This document shows, piece after piece, positions 1 through 6,156 of a stretch of 6,738 bases of DNA (positions are counted from its first letter, which is position 1; every line of letters begins with the position of its first letter). A program made the position numbers and the translations under genes. The notes beneath the pieces were generated by a model. That model searched no databases, was not told the origin of the DNA, and worked only from the letters and a program-made list of their open reading frames with translations. The stretch lies in NCBI GenBank assembly GCA_948467695.1, contig CAOKFJ010000102.1:1-6738 (forward strand), written 5' to 3'. The stretch comes from an uncultured Allobaculum sp. (GTDB taxonomy: Bacteria; Bacillota_I; Bacilli_A; Erysipelotrichales; Erysipelotrichaceae).

Positions 1-2
1 TT

Positions 3-38
3 TTTGATTTGCCCGAAGAGGCAGGAGGAATTGTATGA
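3..38 (+). CDS. Possible 3' end of an upstream gene (partial, unidentified)
   Basis: One frame entering from the left edge reads F-D-L-P-E-E-A-G-G-I-V and then hits TGA at 36-38. That stop overlaps the purE ATG at 35-37 as ATGA, the arrangement of translationally coupled operon genes, and the same junction type is seen at purM-purN further on. The acidic, glycine-rich tail is plausible for a C-terminus but too short to identify. In a purine operon the neighbour could be another pur gene such as purK, purD or purC, but nothing here shows which. Eleven codons without a stop can occur by chance, and one other frame is also open here, so this rests mainly on the overlap geometry. Confidence 0.35.
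   Translation, partial: FDLPEEAGGIV
23..28 (+). promoter_or_regulatory. Ribosome binding site of purE
   Basis: A perfect AGGAGG core lies 6 nt before the ATG at 35. It fixes the purE start, since the same frame is closed by TGA at 5-7 and has no other start codon in between. If the upstream frame is a real gene, this site lies inside its last codons. Confidence 0.8.
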
Positions 39-529
39 ACAACGCAAAAGTACTTGTCGTTATGGGAAGCCGGTCTGATTTACCGGTTATGCAGGCTTGT
101 CTGGATCAGCTCAAGGAACTTGGCATCCCCAGCGAAACCCGCATCCTTTCGGCACACCGCACACCGGATGCGGTTCTTGAACTCTCGCGCACAGCCGAAG
201 AAAAAGGCATCCGCGTGATTATAGCAGCAGCCGGAGGCGCTGCCCATCTCGCCGGTGTACTCGCCAGCTCGACCACGCTGCCGATCATCGGTATTCCGAT
301 GCAGACTTCTGCACTTGGCGGAATGGATTCGCTCCTTTCCACTGTTCAGATGCCCGCAGGCGTACCGGTTGCCACAGTCGCCATCGGCAAAGCCGGCGCG
401 AAAAACGCTGCGGTTCTGGCAGGTCAGATTCTTGCGCTTAGCGACGAGACAATGAACGCGACAATGAAGAAATTCAAACAGGACCAGAAAGAAGCGGTCC
501 TGGCAGCATCTGTTCTGGAGGAAGAATAA
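35..529 (+). CDS. purE: N5-carboxyaminoimidazole ribonucleotide mutase, PurE class I
   Basis: PurE moves the carboxylate of N5-CAIR to carbon 4, giving CAIR, in step 6 of IMP synthesis; family members are small cytosolic enzymes that assemble as octamers. The 164-residue product has the usual length. Visible signatures are GSRSD at residues 11-15, SAHRTP at 39-44 (His41 matches the catalytic histidine of the family), AAAGGAAHLAG at 64-74, and the class I segments QTSALGGMDSLLS and GVPVATVAIGKAGAKNAA. These fit the bacterial N5-CAIR mutase rather than the class II AIR carboxylase of animals and some bacteria. A class I enzyme normally depends on PurK to make N5-CAIR, and purK is not in this window. 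The start is set by an AGGAGG site 6 nt upstream. purL follows after 3 nt, so the two are almost certainly co-transcribed. Identification is from recognised motifs, with little doubt. Confidence 0.97.
   Translation: MNNAKVLVVMGSRSDLPVMQACLDQLKELGIPSETRILSAHRTPDAVLELSRTAEEKGIRVIIAAAGGAAHLAGVLASSTTLPIIGIPMQTSALGGMDSLLSTVQMPAGVPVATVAIGKAGAKNAAVLAGQILALSDETMNATMKKFKQDQKEAVLAASVLEEE
517..521 (+). promoter_or_regulatory. Ribosome binding site of purL, inside the purE end
   Basis: GGAGG, extended by AAG, lies in the last codons of purE and 11 nt before the purL ATG at 533. The spacing is slightly long but usable. Since the site is within purE and the stop-to-start gap is only 3 nt, ribosomes ending purE can probably reinitiate on purL. 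Confidence 0.6.
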
Positions 530-532
530 ACG

Positions 533-3500
533 ATGAACACCCGAAGATTTATCCGCAAGAAACCGGCGTTTCAGGTAGAAAGCCGTTCTCTTGAAGACAC
601 ACTGAGAAAAGATCTCAATCTGAGCGAGGATTTCCATCTTGATCAGTATGTGATCTACGACATTTTCAATGCCACCGAAGACGACCTGACTCTTCTTGAA
701 AAACAGGTTATCGCTGAACCGGCGATCGACGAAGTGCTCTGCGAAGTCGATACAGAAGGAAAACAGACCCTGGCAATGGAATTCCTTCCCGGACAGTACG
801 ACCAGCGTGCGGACTCTGCCGAACAGTGCCTCATGCTGCTCAACAATAAAAAAGACGTTCGCATCCACTCCGGCACTCTGCTTGTCATGAGCGGACTGAA
901 AGAGGGCGAACTGGCAGAGGTTGAAACTTACATGATCAACCCCGTAGAAGCCCGTAAAAAGAACATGGATGTCCTTGATGATTCCCAGACGGCTGAAATC
1001 CAGGACGTTCCTGTGATCGAAGGCTTCATTTCCAAATCGGAAGAAGAACTGGAAGCCATGCGCAAAGAACTCGGTCTTGCGATGTCTCTTGCCGATCTGG
1101 CTTTCGTTCAGAACTACTTCAAAAACGACGAGAAACGCGATCCGTCCATGACCGAAATCCGCGTACTCGATACCTACTGGTCCGATCACTGCCGCCACAC
1201 CACATTCGAAACCGTGCTGCACGATGTTCAGTTTAACGATGAAACATTCGCCAGCCAGATCGAAGAAGCATGGCAGATGTATCTGAACCTGCGCAAAGAA
1301 AACGGACGCGAAGCCAAACCCGTTACGCTCATGGATCTGGCTACCATCGCCGGACGCACACTGCGCAGACGCGGAAAACTCGATGATCAGGAAGTCAGCG
1401 ATGAAATCAACGCCTGCTCCATCGAAATCGAAGTTGACGTCAACGGCGAAAAAGAACCCTGGCTGCTGATGTTCAAAAACGAAACACACAACCACCCGAC
1501 AGAAATCGAACCGTTCGGCGGCGCGAGCACCTGCATCGGCGGCGCGATCCGCGACCCGCTGTCCGGACGCTCCTATGTCTATCAGGCAATGCGCATCACC
1601 GGCGCCGGCGATATTACCGCACCGCTGAGCGAAACACTTGAACACAAACTTCCTCAGTCCAAGATCTCCAAAACCGCTGCCCGCGGCTATTCCTCCTATG
1701 GAAACCAGATCGGTCTGGCAACAACCTATGTTGAAGAACTCTTTGACGAAGGCTATACCGCTAAGCGCATGGAAGTCGGCGGCGTAGTCGGCGCTGCTCC
1801 CAAAAACCATGTCAAACGCGAAAAACCGGAAGCTGGCGATGTCATCATCTACATCGGCGGCGCGACCGGACGCGATGGTATCGGCGGTGCAACCGGTTCG
1901 TCCAAAGAACACAACGACCAGTCCCTCGATACATGCTCTTCTGAAGTGCAGAAGGGCAATGCGCTGATGGAGCGCAAACTGCAGAGACTGTTCCGCAACC
2001 CCGATGCGACTCGCCTGATCAAAAAGGCAAACGACTTCGGTGCCGGCGGTGTATCCGTTGCAGTCGGCGAACTTGCCGACGGTCTGGATATCGACCTCGA
2101 TACCGTACCCGTTAAATACGCTGGTCTTGATGGAACCGAACTCGCGATTTCCGAAAGCCAGGAGCGTATGGCTGTGTGCATCGCTGCCGAAGATAAAGAA
2201 GCGTTCCTTAAAGAATGCGAAAAAGAAAACCTCGCGGCTGTTCAGGTCGCTACCGTTACCGACCGCAACCGTCTGGTGATGAACTGGAGAGGACAGACCA
2301 TCGTTGATCTCGACCGCTCCTTCCTCGATACAAACGGTGTCCGTCAGAACGTTGATGTGCACATCAACAGCGGCGAAGCTGCATGCAATCCTTTCGAAAC
2401 AAAAGAAGCAGAACTCGATGCTGTTCTTGCTTCCGCAAATACTGCCGACCAGAGAGGCCTGAGCGAAATGTTCGATGCCTCCATCGGAAAGAGCACTGTT
2501 CTGATGCCTTTTGGCGGAAAAACACAGCACACTCCAGAAATCGGATCGGTTCAGAAACTGCCGGTTCTCGGATTCACCAAAACCTGCTCGGCAATGACCT
2601 ATGGCTTTGATCCGAAGCTTTCCCGCTTCTCTCCGTGGCTTGGCGCGCAGTACTCCGTTGTTGAAGCGCTCGCCCGTCTTGCCGCTCTTGGCTTCGATCC
2701 TCTGACAGCTCGTCTATCCAACCAGGAATACTTCGAACGCCTCGGTTTCGATCCCGATAAATGGGGCTATCCTCTGCAGGCGCTGCTTGGTCTGCTCAAA
2801 GCCGAAATGGAATTCGAAACACCCGCAATCGGCGGTAAAGACTCCATGTCCGGAACATTCAACGACATCCACGTTCCGCCCACGCTGATCACATTCGCAG
2901 TGGCAACGACCGATACAGACAATGTCATTTCCTCCGCTTTCAAAGGCGCAGGACATCCTGTATACCTGCTCAAGCACACACCCAAAGCTGACCACAGCCC
3001 CAACTACGATGAGCTCAAGAAAAACTTCGCGGCTCTGATGGAAGAAAACGGCAAAGGCAATATCCTTGCCGCACGTACTGTTAAAGACGGCGGAATCGGT
3101 GCTGCGCTTGCCATCATGGCATTCGGTAATGAAATCGGCGTCAAAGCCGATGCAGACGATCTGTTCGGTTTTGGCATCGGTTCGATCATTGTCGAAACTG
3201 ATCACGAAATCGAAGGCGGAAACTGGGTACGTCTTGGCGAAACTACAGAAAACAAAGAACTCGTTCTCAACGGCAAAGCCGAATCCCTTGCGGATGCATA
3301 CGCTGCATGGACATCCCGCTACAGCGCGCTCTATCCGATGGAAATGGCCGATATCGAAGAAACAAGCGAGATCAAAGCCGCTGATGTGCCTGTATACCAG
3401 GCTTCCAAACGCTACTCCAAAGTGCGCGTGGAAAAACCGCTCGTGGTTATTCCTGTATTCCCCGGACAGAACTGCGAATTCGACACAGGCGCTCAGTTCA

Positions 3501-4240
3501 AACGCGCCGGCGCTGAAGTGCAGACCATCGTCTTCAACAACCTCGACGTTGACCACATCAACGAATCGATCGATACACTCGCCAGCGCAATTCGCAAAGC
3601 GCAGATCTTCATGGTTGTCGGCGGCTTCTCCCTTGCCGATGAACCGGACGGATCCGGCAAATTCATCGTTTCCGTTCTGCGCAACGAAAAGATCAAAGCC
3701 GCTCTTGACGAAATGCGCGCTAACGAGGGTCTGATCCTCGGTATCTGCAACGGCTTCCAGGCTCTTGTTAAATCCGGTCTGCTGCCCTTTGGCGATCTGA
3801 ACAAAGACGGCGAAGAACTCGCTACTCTGTTCCGCAACGACATCAACCGTCATATCTCCCGCGTTGCCCGCACTCGCGTGACATCTACCAACTCCCCATG
3901 GCTCCAGAACTTCACCGCCGGTGAAAGCTTCTCCATCGTTCTTTCCCATGGCGAAGGCAAATTCATGGCAGATCCCGCTCTGCTTGAAAGCCTCGTCAAG
4001 AACAACCAGATCGCTACACAGTACGTGGATGAAGAAGGCAATCCTTCCATGAAAGGCGTCGACAACCTCAACGGTTCGATGCTTGCTATCGAAGGCATCC
4101 TCTCTGAAGACGGCATGATCTTCGGTAAAATGGGTCACTCCGAACGTTACGAAGACGGCCTGTTCCAGAACATCTCCGGAAACAGAAACCAGAACATCTT
4201 CGAAAACGGCGTTCGCTTCTTCACTCACGAAGGCGAGTAA
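533..4240 (+). CDS. purL: Phosphoribosylformylglycinamidine synthase, single-chain PurL with fused glutaminase
   Basis: This enzyme converts FGAR, ATP and glutamine into FGAM (step 4). At 1235 residues it is the large single-chain form, so separate PurS and PurQ subunits are not expected. Domain order: a PurS-like N-terminal region (about 1-155); a linker to about 215; a synthetase core with two AIRS-type halves (about 216-960) showing SDHCRHTTFE (217-226), NETHNHPTEIEP (316-327), NDFGAGGV (500-507) and GGKDSMSG (767-774); and a class I glutaminase domain from about 968. The glutaminase triad is visible: Cys1072 in GICNGFQ, and His1202 and Glu1204 in GHSERYEDG. From memory, the sequence follows the clade II single-chain enzyme of streptococci and clostridia almost throughout (for example DTYWSDHCRHTTFE and EVSDEINACS), and the N-terminus aligns with it, supporting this start. 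All key motifs are intact. A 181-nt structured spacer separates it from purM. Confidence 0.97.
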   Translation: MNTRRFIRKKPAFQVESRSLEDTLRKDLNLSEDFHLDQYVIYDIFNATEDDLTLLEKQVIAEPAIDEVLCEVDTEGKQTLAMEFLPGQYDQRADSAEQCLMLLNNKKDVRIHSGTLLVMSGLKEGELAEVETYMINPVEARKKNMDVLDDSQTAEIQDVPVIEGFISKSEEELEAMRKELGLAMSLADLAFVQNYFKNDEKRDPSMTEIRVLDTYWSDHCRHTTFETVLHDVQFNDETFASQIEEAWQMYLNLRKENGREAKPVTLMDLATIAGRTLRRRGKLDDQEVSDEINACSIEIEVDVNGEKEPWLLMFKNETHNHPTEIEPFGGASTCIGGAIRDPLSGRSYVYQAMRITGAGDITAPLSETLEHKLPQSKISKTAARGYSSYGNQIGLATTYVEELFDEGYTAKRMEVGGVVGAAPKNHVKREKPEAGDVIIYIGGATGRDGIGGATGSSKEHNDQSLDTCSSEVQKGNALMERKLQRLFRNPDATRLIKKANDFGAGGVSVAVGELADGLDIDLDTVPVKYAGLDGTELAISESQERMAVCIAAEDKEAFLKECEKENLAAVQVATVTDRNRLVMNWRGQTIVDLDRSFLDTNGVRQNVDVHINSGEAACNPFETKEAELDAVLASANTADQRGLSEMFDASIGKSTVLMPFGGKTQHTPEIGSVQKLPVLGFTKTCSAMTYGFDPKLSRFSPWLGAQYSVVEALARLAALGFDPLTARLSNQEYFERLGFDPDKWGYPLQALLGLLKAEMEFETPAIGGKDSMSGTFNDIHVPPTLITFAVATTDTDNVISSAFKGAGHPVYLLKHTPKADHSPNYDELKKNFAALMEENGKGNILAARTVKDGGIGAALAIMAFGNEIGVKADADDLFGFGIGSIIVETDHEIEGGNWVRLGETTENKELVLNGKAESLADAYAAWTSRYSALYPMEMADIEETSEIKAADVPVYQASKRYSKVRVEKPLVVIPVFPGQNCEFDTGAQFKRAGAEVQTIVFNNLDVDHINESIDTLASAIRKAQIFMVVGGFSLADEPDGSGKFIVSVLRNEKIKAALDEMRANEGLILGICNGFQALVKSGLLPFGDLNKDGEELATLFRNDINRHISRVARTRVTSTNSPWLQNFTAGESFSIVLSHGEGKFMADPALLESLVKNNQIATQYVDEEGNPSMKGVDNLNGSMLAIEGILSEDGMIFGKMGHSERYEDGLFQNISGNRNQNIFENGVRFFTHEGE

Positions 4241-4256
4241 TCCGCATATAAATATA

Positions 4257-4272
4257 AGGAAGAAAACTTCCT
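4257..4272. repeat. Small inverted repeat after purL
   Basis: AGGAAG (4257-4262) and CTTCCT (4267-4272) form a perfect 6-bp stem around an AAAA loop, 16 nt after the purL stop. No T-run follows, so it is not a canonical intrinsic terminator. It is the first of three inverted repeats in the purL-purM spacer. A 6-bp stem alone could be chance; its position and the AAAA loop make it notable. Confidence 0.5.
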
Positions 4273-4277
4273 GCCTG

Positions 4278-4295
4278 GCAGCGCCTGAGCGCTGC
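4278..4295. repeat. GC-rich perfect hairpin in the purL-purM spacer
   Basis: GCAGCGC (4278-4284) and GCGCTGC (4289-4295) form a perfect 7-bp stem with a CTGA tetraloop. It starts 6 nt after the previous hairpin. AGCGCC (4280-4285) can alternatively pair with GGCGCT (4372-4377) on the far side of the large hairpin, so two mutually exclusive folds are possible. There is no T-run. Function unknown; transcript stability or processing is plausible. Confidence 0.6.
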
Positions 4296-4312
4296 GCATA
4301 CTCAGACAACCC

Positions 4313-4368
4313 GATGCCCGCATGCACCACCGCCTCCAAAAATGAGGATGGTGCATGCGCAGGGCATC
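4313..4368. repeat. Large composite hairpin in the purL-purM spacer
   Basis: GATGCCC (4313-4319) pairs with GGGCATC (4362-4368). Directly inside, GCATGCACCA (4320-4329) pairs with TGGTGCATGC (4349-4358), leaving only a 3-nt bulge GCA (4359-4361) on the right arm. Further in, CCTC (4333-4336) can pair with GAGG (4344-4347). The total is 17 bp, or 21 with the inner helix. CAGA (4303-4306) and TCTG (4369-4372) could extend it. A stem of this length is very unlikely by chance. What follows is TCTGGCGCTTTG rather than a run of T, so it is not a standard intrinsic terminator. It may be an RNA processing or stability element, a protein-binding palindrome, or a REP-like repeat; the sequence does not decide. 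Confidence 0.75.
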
Positions 4369-4406
4369 TCTGGCGCTTTGCGCATAGATAGAAAAGATTA
4401 ATCACG

Positions 4407-4413
4407 AAAGGAA
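4407..4413 (+). promoter_or_regulatory. Ribosome binding site that selects the purM start
   Basis: AAAGGAA at 4407-4413 has its GGA 9 nt before ATG 4422, a normal distance. An in-frame TTG at 4416 lies only 3 nt after the GGA, too close to serve. The ATG at 4422 is therefore the start, giving the M-A-D-Q-Y-K beginning expected of PurM. Confidence 0.7.
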
Positions 4414-4421
4414 ATTTGATT

Positions 4422-5453
4422 ATGGCTGATCAATACAAAGAAGCCGGCGTCGATCTCGAAGCCGGTTACGACAGCGTGCGTCGCATCAAATCTCATGTTG
4501 CCCGCACAAAAGTTGAAGGCGCTATGGACTCCATCGGCGCGTTCGGCGGAATGTTCGACCTCAAAGCCGCAGGCTTTAAAGACCCCGTTCTCGTATCGGG
4601 AACAGATGGTGTCGGAACAAAACTGATGATGGCATTTGCCATGGACAAACATGACACCATCGGTATCGATGCTGTAGCCATGTGCGTAAACGACGTTCTC
4701 GTTCAGCAGGCTGCTCCGCTGTTCTTCCTCGACTACATTGCTGTAGGAAAGAACCACCCCGAAGTTATCGAACAGATCGTTAAAGGCGTAGCCGACGGCT
4801 GCGTACTGAGCGACTGCGCGCTGATCGGCGGCGAAACCGCTGAAATGCCCGATATGTACGACATTCACCACTACGACCTTGCAGGTTTCTGCGTAGGTGC
4901 AGTAGACCGGGAAAACCTTCTGACCAACACCAGCGTAAAAGCCGGCGATGTTCTCATCGGTCTGCCTTCTTCCGGTGTGCACTCCAACGGTTTCTCTCTC
5001 GTGCGCAAGGTTCTCTTCAAAGACAACCACCTCGATCCGCATGAAACATTCGAAGAACTCGGCGGCAAGAAACTCGGCGAAGTTCTTCTTGAACCGACAG
5101 TTATCTACGTTCGTCCGGTTAAAGCCCTCTTTGGCAAAGCCAACCTGCACGGCATGGCTCACATCACCGGCGGCGGATTCTACGAAAACGTTCCGAGAAT
5201 GCTCCCCGAAGGACTGGGCGTATCCATCAACCTCGACAGTTTCCCGAGACCTGCAATCTTCGACTTCATCGCTAAACGTTCTTCCATTACCGAACAGGAA
5301 CTCTACAACGTATTCAACATGGGTATCGGCTTCATGATCGCCGCAGATGCCAACGAAGTTGAAAAAATCCAGACGATCCTGGCTGAAAACGGACAGAAGA
5401 GCTATGTCATCGGTGAAGTAACAAACTCCGGAAAGGTAGAACTCCATCGATGA
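4422..5453 (+). CDS. purM: Phosphoribosylformylglycinamidine cyclo-ligase (AIR synthetase)
   Basis: PurM closes the imidazole ring, using ATP to convert FGAM from PurL into AIR (step 5). The product is 343 residues, close to the 345 of E. coli PurM. Motifs in order are [11 protein letters not shown] (5-15), [12 protein letters not shown] (57-68), [14 protein letters not shown] (78-91), [11 protein letters not shown] (136-146), YDLAGFCVG (151-159), SSGVHSNG (183-190) and [13 protein letters not shown] (247-259). The Asp- and Gly-rich segments belong to the ATP-binding AIRS fold, also present twice in PurL. No key segment is missing. The gene follows a structured 181-nt spacer, unlike the tight purE-purL junction, so its expression may be tuned separately. 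Its stop overlaps the next start as ATGA, indicating translational coupling to purN. The start is chosen from the ribosome binding site at 4407-4413. Confidence 0.97.
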   Translation: MADQYKEAGVDLEAGYDSVRRIKSHVARTKVEGAMDSIGAFGGMFDLKAAGFKDPVLVSGTDGVGTKLMMAFAMDKHDTIGIDAVAMCVNDVLVQQAAPLFFLDYIAVGKNHPEVIEQIVKGVADGCVLSDCALIGGETAEMPDMYDIHHYDLAGFCVGAVDRENLLTNTSVKAGDVLIGLPSSGVHSNGFSLVRKVLFKDNHLDPHETFEELGGKKLGEVLLEPTVIYVRPVKALFGKANLHGMAHITGGGFYENVPRMLPEGLGVSINLDSFPRPAIFDFIAKRSSITEQELYNVFNMGIGFMIAADANEVEKIQTILAENGQKSYVIGEVTNSGKVELHR

Positions 5454-6021
5454 ACGCCGTCGTGTTCGCTTCGGGTTCGGGAACGAACTTTGAAGCGCTG
5501 ATGGAAGCGCAAAGAGACGGTCTGCTGAACGTGGACATCAAAGCGCTTTTCTGCGACAAGCCCGGCGTGAAAGTATTCGAACGCGCCGAACGCTGGAACA
5601 TTCCTTCGACATGGAATGCGAAGACAAAGCCGACTACGAAGAAAAAATTCTCGAGTGGATCAAGCCGTTCAACCCCGACATGATCATCCTCTCGGGCTAT
5701 ATGAAAATCGTCTCCAAAACGCTTCTCAATGCGTATGAAGGACGAATCGTCAATCTTCACCCCGCACTGCTTCCAAACTTTCCCGGCGCCCACGCCATTG
5801 CCGATGCCTTCAATGCAGGCGTTGATACAACCGGCGTCACGGTGCATTTCATCGATTCCGGTGTCGACACCGGTCCGGTGATTCTGCAAAGCGAAGTCAA
5901 AGTCGATCCCAACTGGTCGCTTGACGAGCTGGAAAGCGCGGTGCACGCCGAAGAGTACAGAACGTTCTACAAAGGCGTAAACAAAGCGGCAGAGATTCTT
6001 TCCAGAAACGAAAACCTTTAA
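5450..6021 (+). pseudogene. purN: GAR formyltransferase (PurN) interrupted by a frameshift
   Basis: PurN transfers a formyl group from 10-formyltetrahydrofolate to GAR, giving FGAR (step 3). The first frame, from ATG 5450, begins [17 protein letters not shown] and reads PurN-like to NIPS (about residue 53), then continues as unrelated sequence to a stop at 5681-5683. The rest of PurN is in the -1 frame, from about 5605 to TAA 6019-6021. It contains NLHPALLPNFPG, with the family's catalytic Asn and His at 5752-5754 and 5758-5760, and VDTGPVILQ with the catalytic Asp at 5866-5868. Joined, the product would be about 190 residues, near the 195 of B. subtilis PurN. Homology places the break at 5603-5608, as if 1 or 4 nt were missing. 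The junction has no slippery heptamer. All catalytic residues survive, so a sequencing error or a very recent mutation is as likely as true loss. A separate protein from ATG 5611 is possible but would lack the N-terminal binding loop. The gene overlaps purM by ATGA, with a weak AAAGG 13 nt upstream. Confidence 0.88.
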
Positions 6022-6024
6022 ATG

Positions 6025-6050
6025 CAGGACAGGGGAAATCCCCCTCCCTG
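6025..6050. repeat. Inverted repeat just after purN
   Basis: CAGG (6025-6028) pairs with CCTG (6047-6050), and AGGGG (6031-6035) with CCCCT (6041-6045), around a 5-nt loop. A small asymmetric internal loop (AC against C) separates the two helices. The structure starts 3 nt after the purN stop. No T-run follows directly. It is the first of three inverted repeats in the 135-nt purN-purH spacer. Confidence 0.5.
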
Positions 6051-6056
6051 ATGCAA

Positions 6057-6088
6057 ACGGCACATACATACTGCCGTACACTCTTTTT
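6057..6088 (+). terminator. Weak candidate intrinsic terminator between purN and purH
   Basis: ACGGCA (6057-6062) and TGCCGT (6072-6077) form a perfect 6-bp stem with a 9-nt loop. After 6 nt (ACACTC) comes a run of five T (6084-6088). The stem is short, the loop large, and the T-run offset from the stem, so this would be inefficient at best and may allow read-through to purH. It is the only place in the window where a hairpin is followed by a T-run. Confidence 0.3.
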
Positions 6089-6099
6089 GCTTATACGAT

Positions 6100-6121
6100 G
6101 CGGCATGACTTGTCGTGCTGC
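6100..6121. repeat. Hairpin upstream of purH
   Basis: GCGGCATGA (6100-6108) pairs with TCGTGCTGC (6113-6121) over 9 bp, including two G-U pairs, with a CTTG tetraloop. G-U pairs favour a role as RNA rather than as a DNA palindrome. It ends 21 nt before the purH ribosome binding site, so it does not hide that site directly. No T-run follows. Function unknown. Confidence 0.5.
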
Positions 6122-6142
6122 TACATGCATATATCGATAAAT

Positions 6143-6149
6143 AAAGGAG
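6143..6149 (+). promoter_or_regulatory. Ribosome binding site of purH
   Basis: AAAGGAG ends 7 nt before the ATG at 6157, at ideal spacing in an A-rich, unstructured stretch. It supports this ATG as the start and suggests efficient independent initiation on purH rather than coupling to purN. Confidence 0.75.
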
Positions 6150-6156
6150 AAAAAAG

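Noticed and set aside
80..2530. 816-codon open frame on the minus strand opposite purE-purL
   Set aside because: It is exactly codon-aligned with the sense genes, spans two of them, has no family resemblance and is explained by the lack of TTA, CTA and TCA codons in the sense frame.
4220..4256. Possible promoter before purM (TTCACT, then CATATA/AATATA)
   Set aside because: The -35 match is poor and the spacing is about 19 nt; AT-rich words near the end of purL are not enough to call a promoter.
4314..4391. 25-codon + strand open frame inside the large hairpin of the purL-purM spacer
   Set aside because: There is no Shine-Dalgarno site before its ATG, and the sequence is better explained by the inverted repeat.
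2714..4405. 563-codon minus-strand open frame opposite purL and the spacer
   Set aside because: Same codon-aligned shadow; its predicted start lies inside the purL-purM spacer with no convincing signal, and its product is not recognisable.
4241..4421. Known purine-sensing riboswitch or PurR operator in the spacer
   Set aside because: I could not recognise the conserved core of a guanine riboswitch or a PurR/PurBox consensus; the region is made of simple inverted repeats.
4398..5447. 349-codon minus-strand open frame opposite purM
   Set aside because: Codon-aligned shadow of purM, which carries every PurM motif on the + strand.
5639..5650. A-run in purN as a programmed -1 frameshift site
   Set aside because: The frame reads AAG AAA AAA preceded by G, a poor slippery site, and homology shows the correct frame has already changed about 35 nt upstream. 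Slippage here would leave an unrelated stretch in the protein.
6111..6140. Possible promoter before purH (TTGTCG, then TATATC)
   Set aside because: The spacing between the two boxes is about 13 nt, too short, and the TTGTCG lies within a hairpin.
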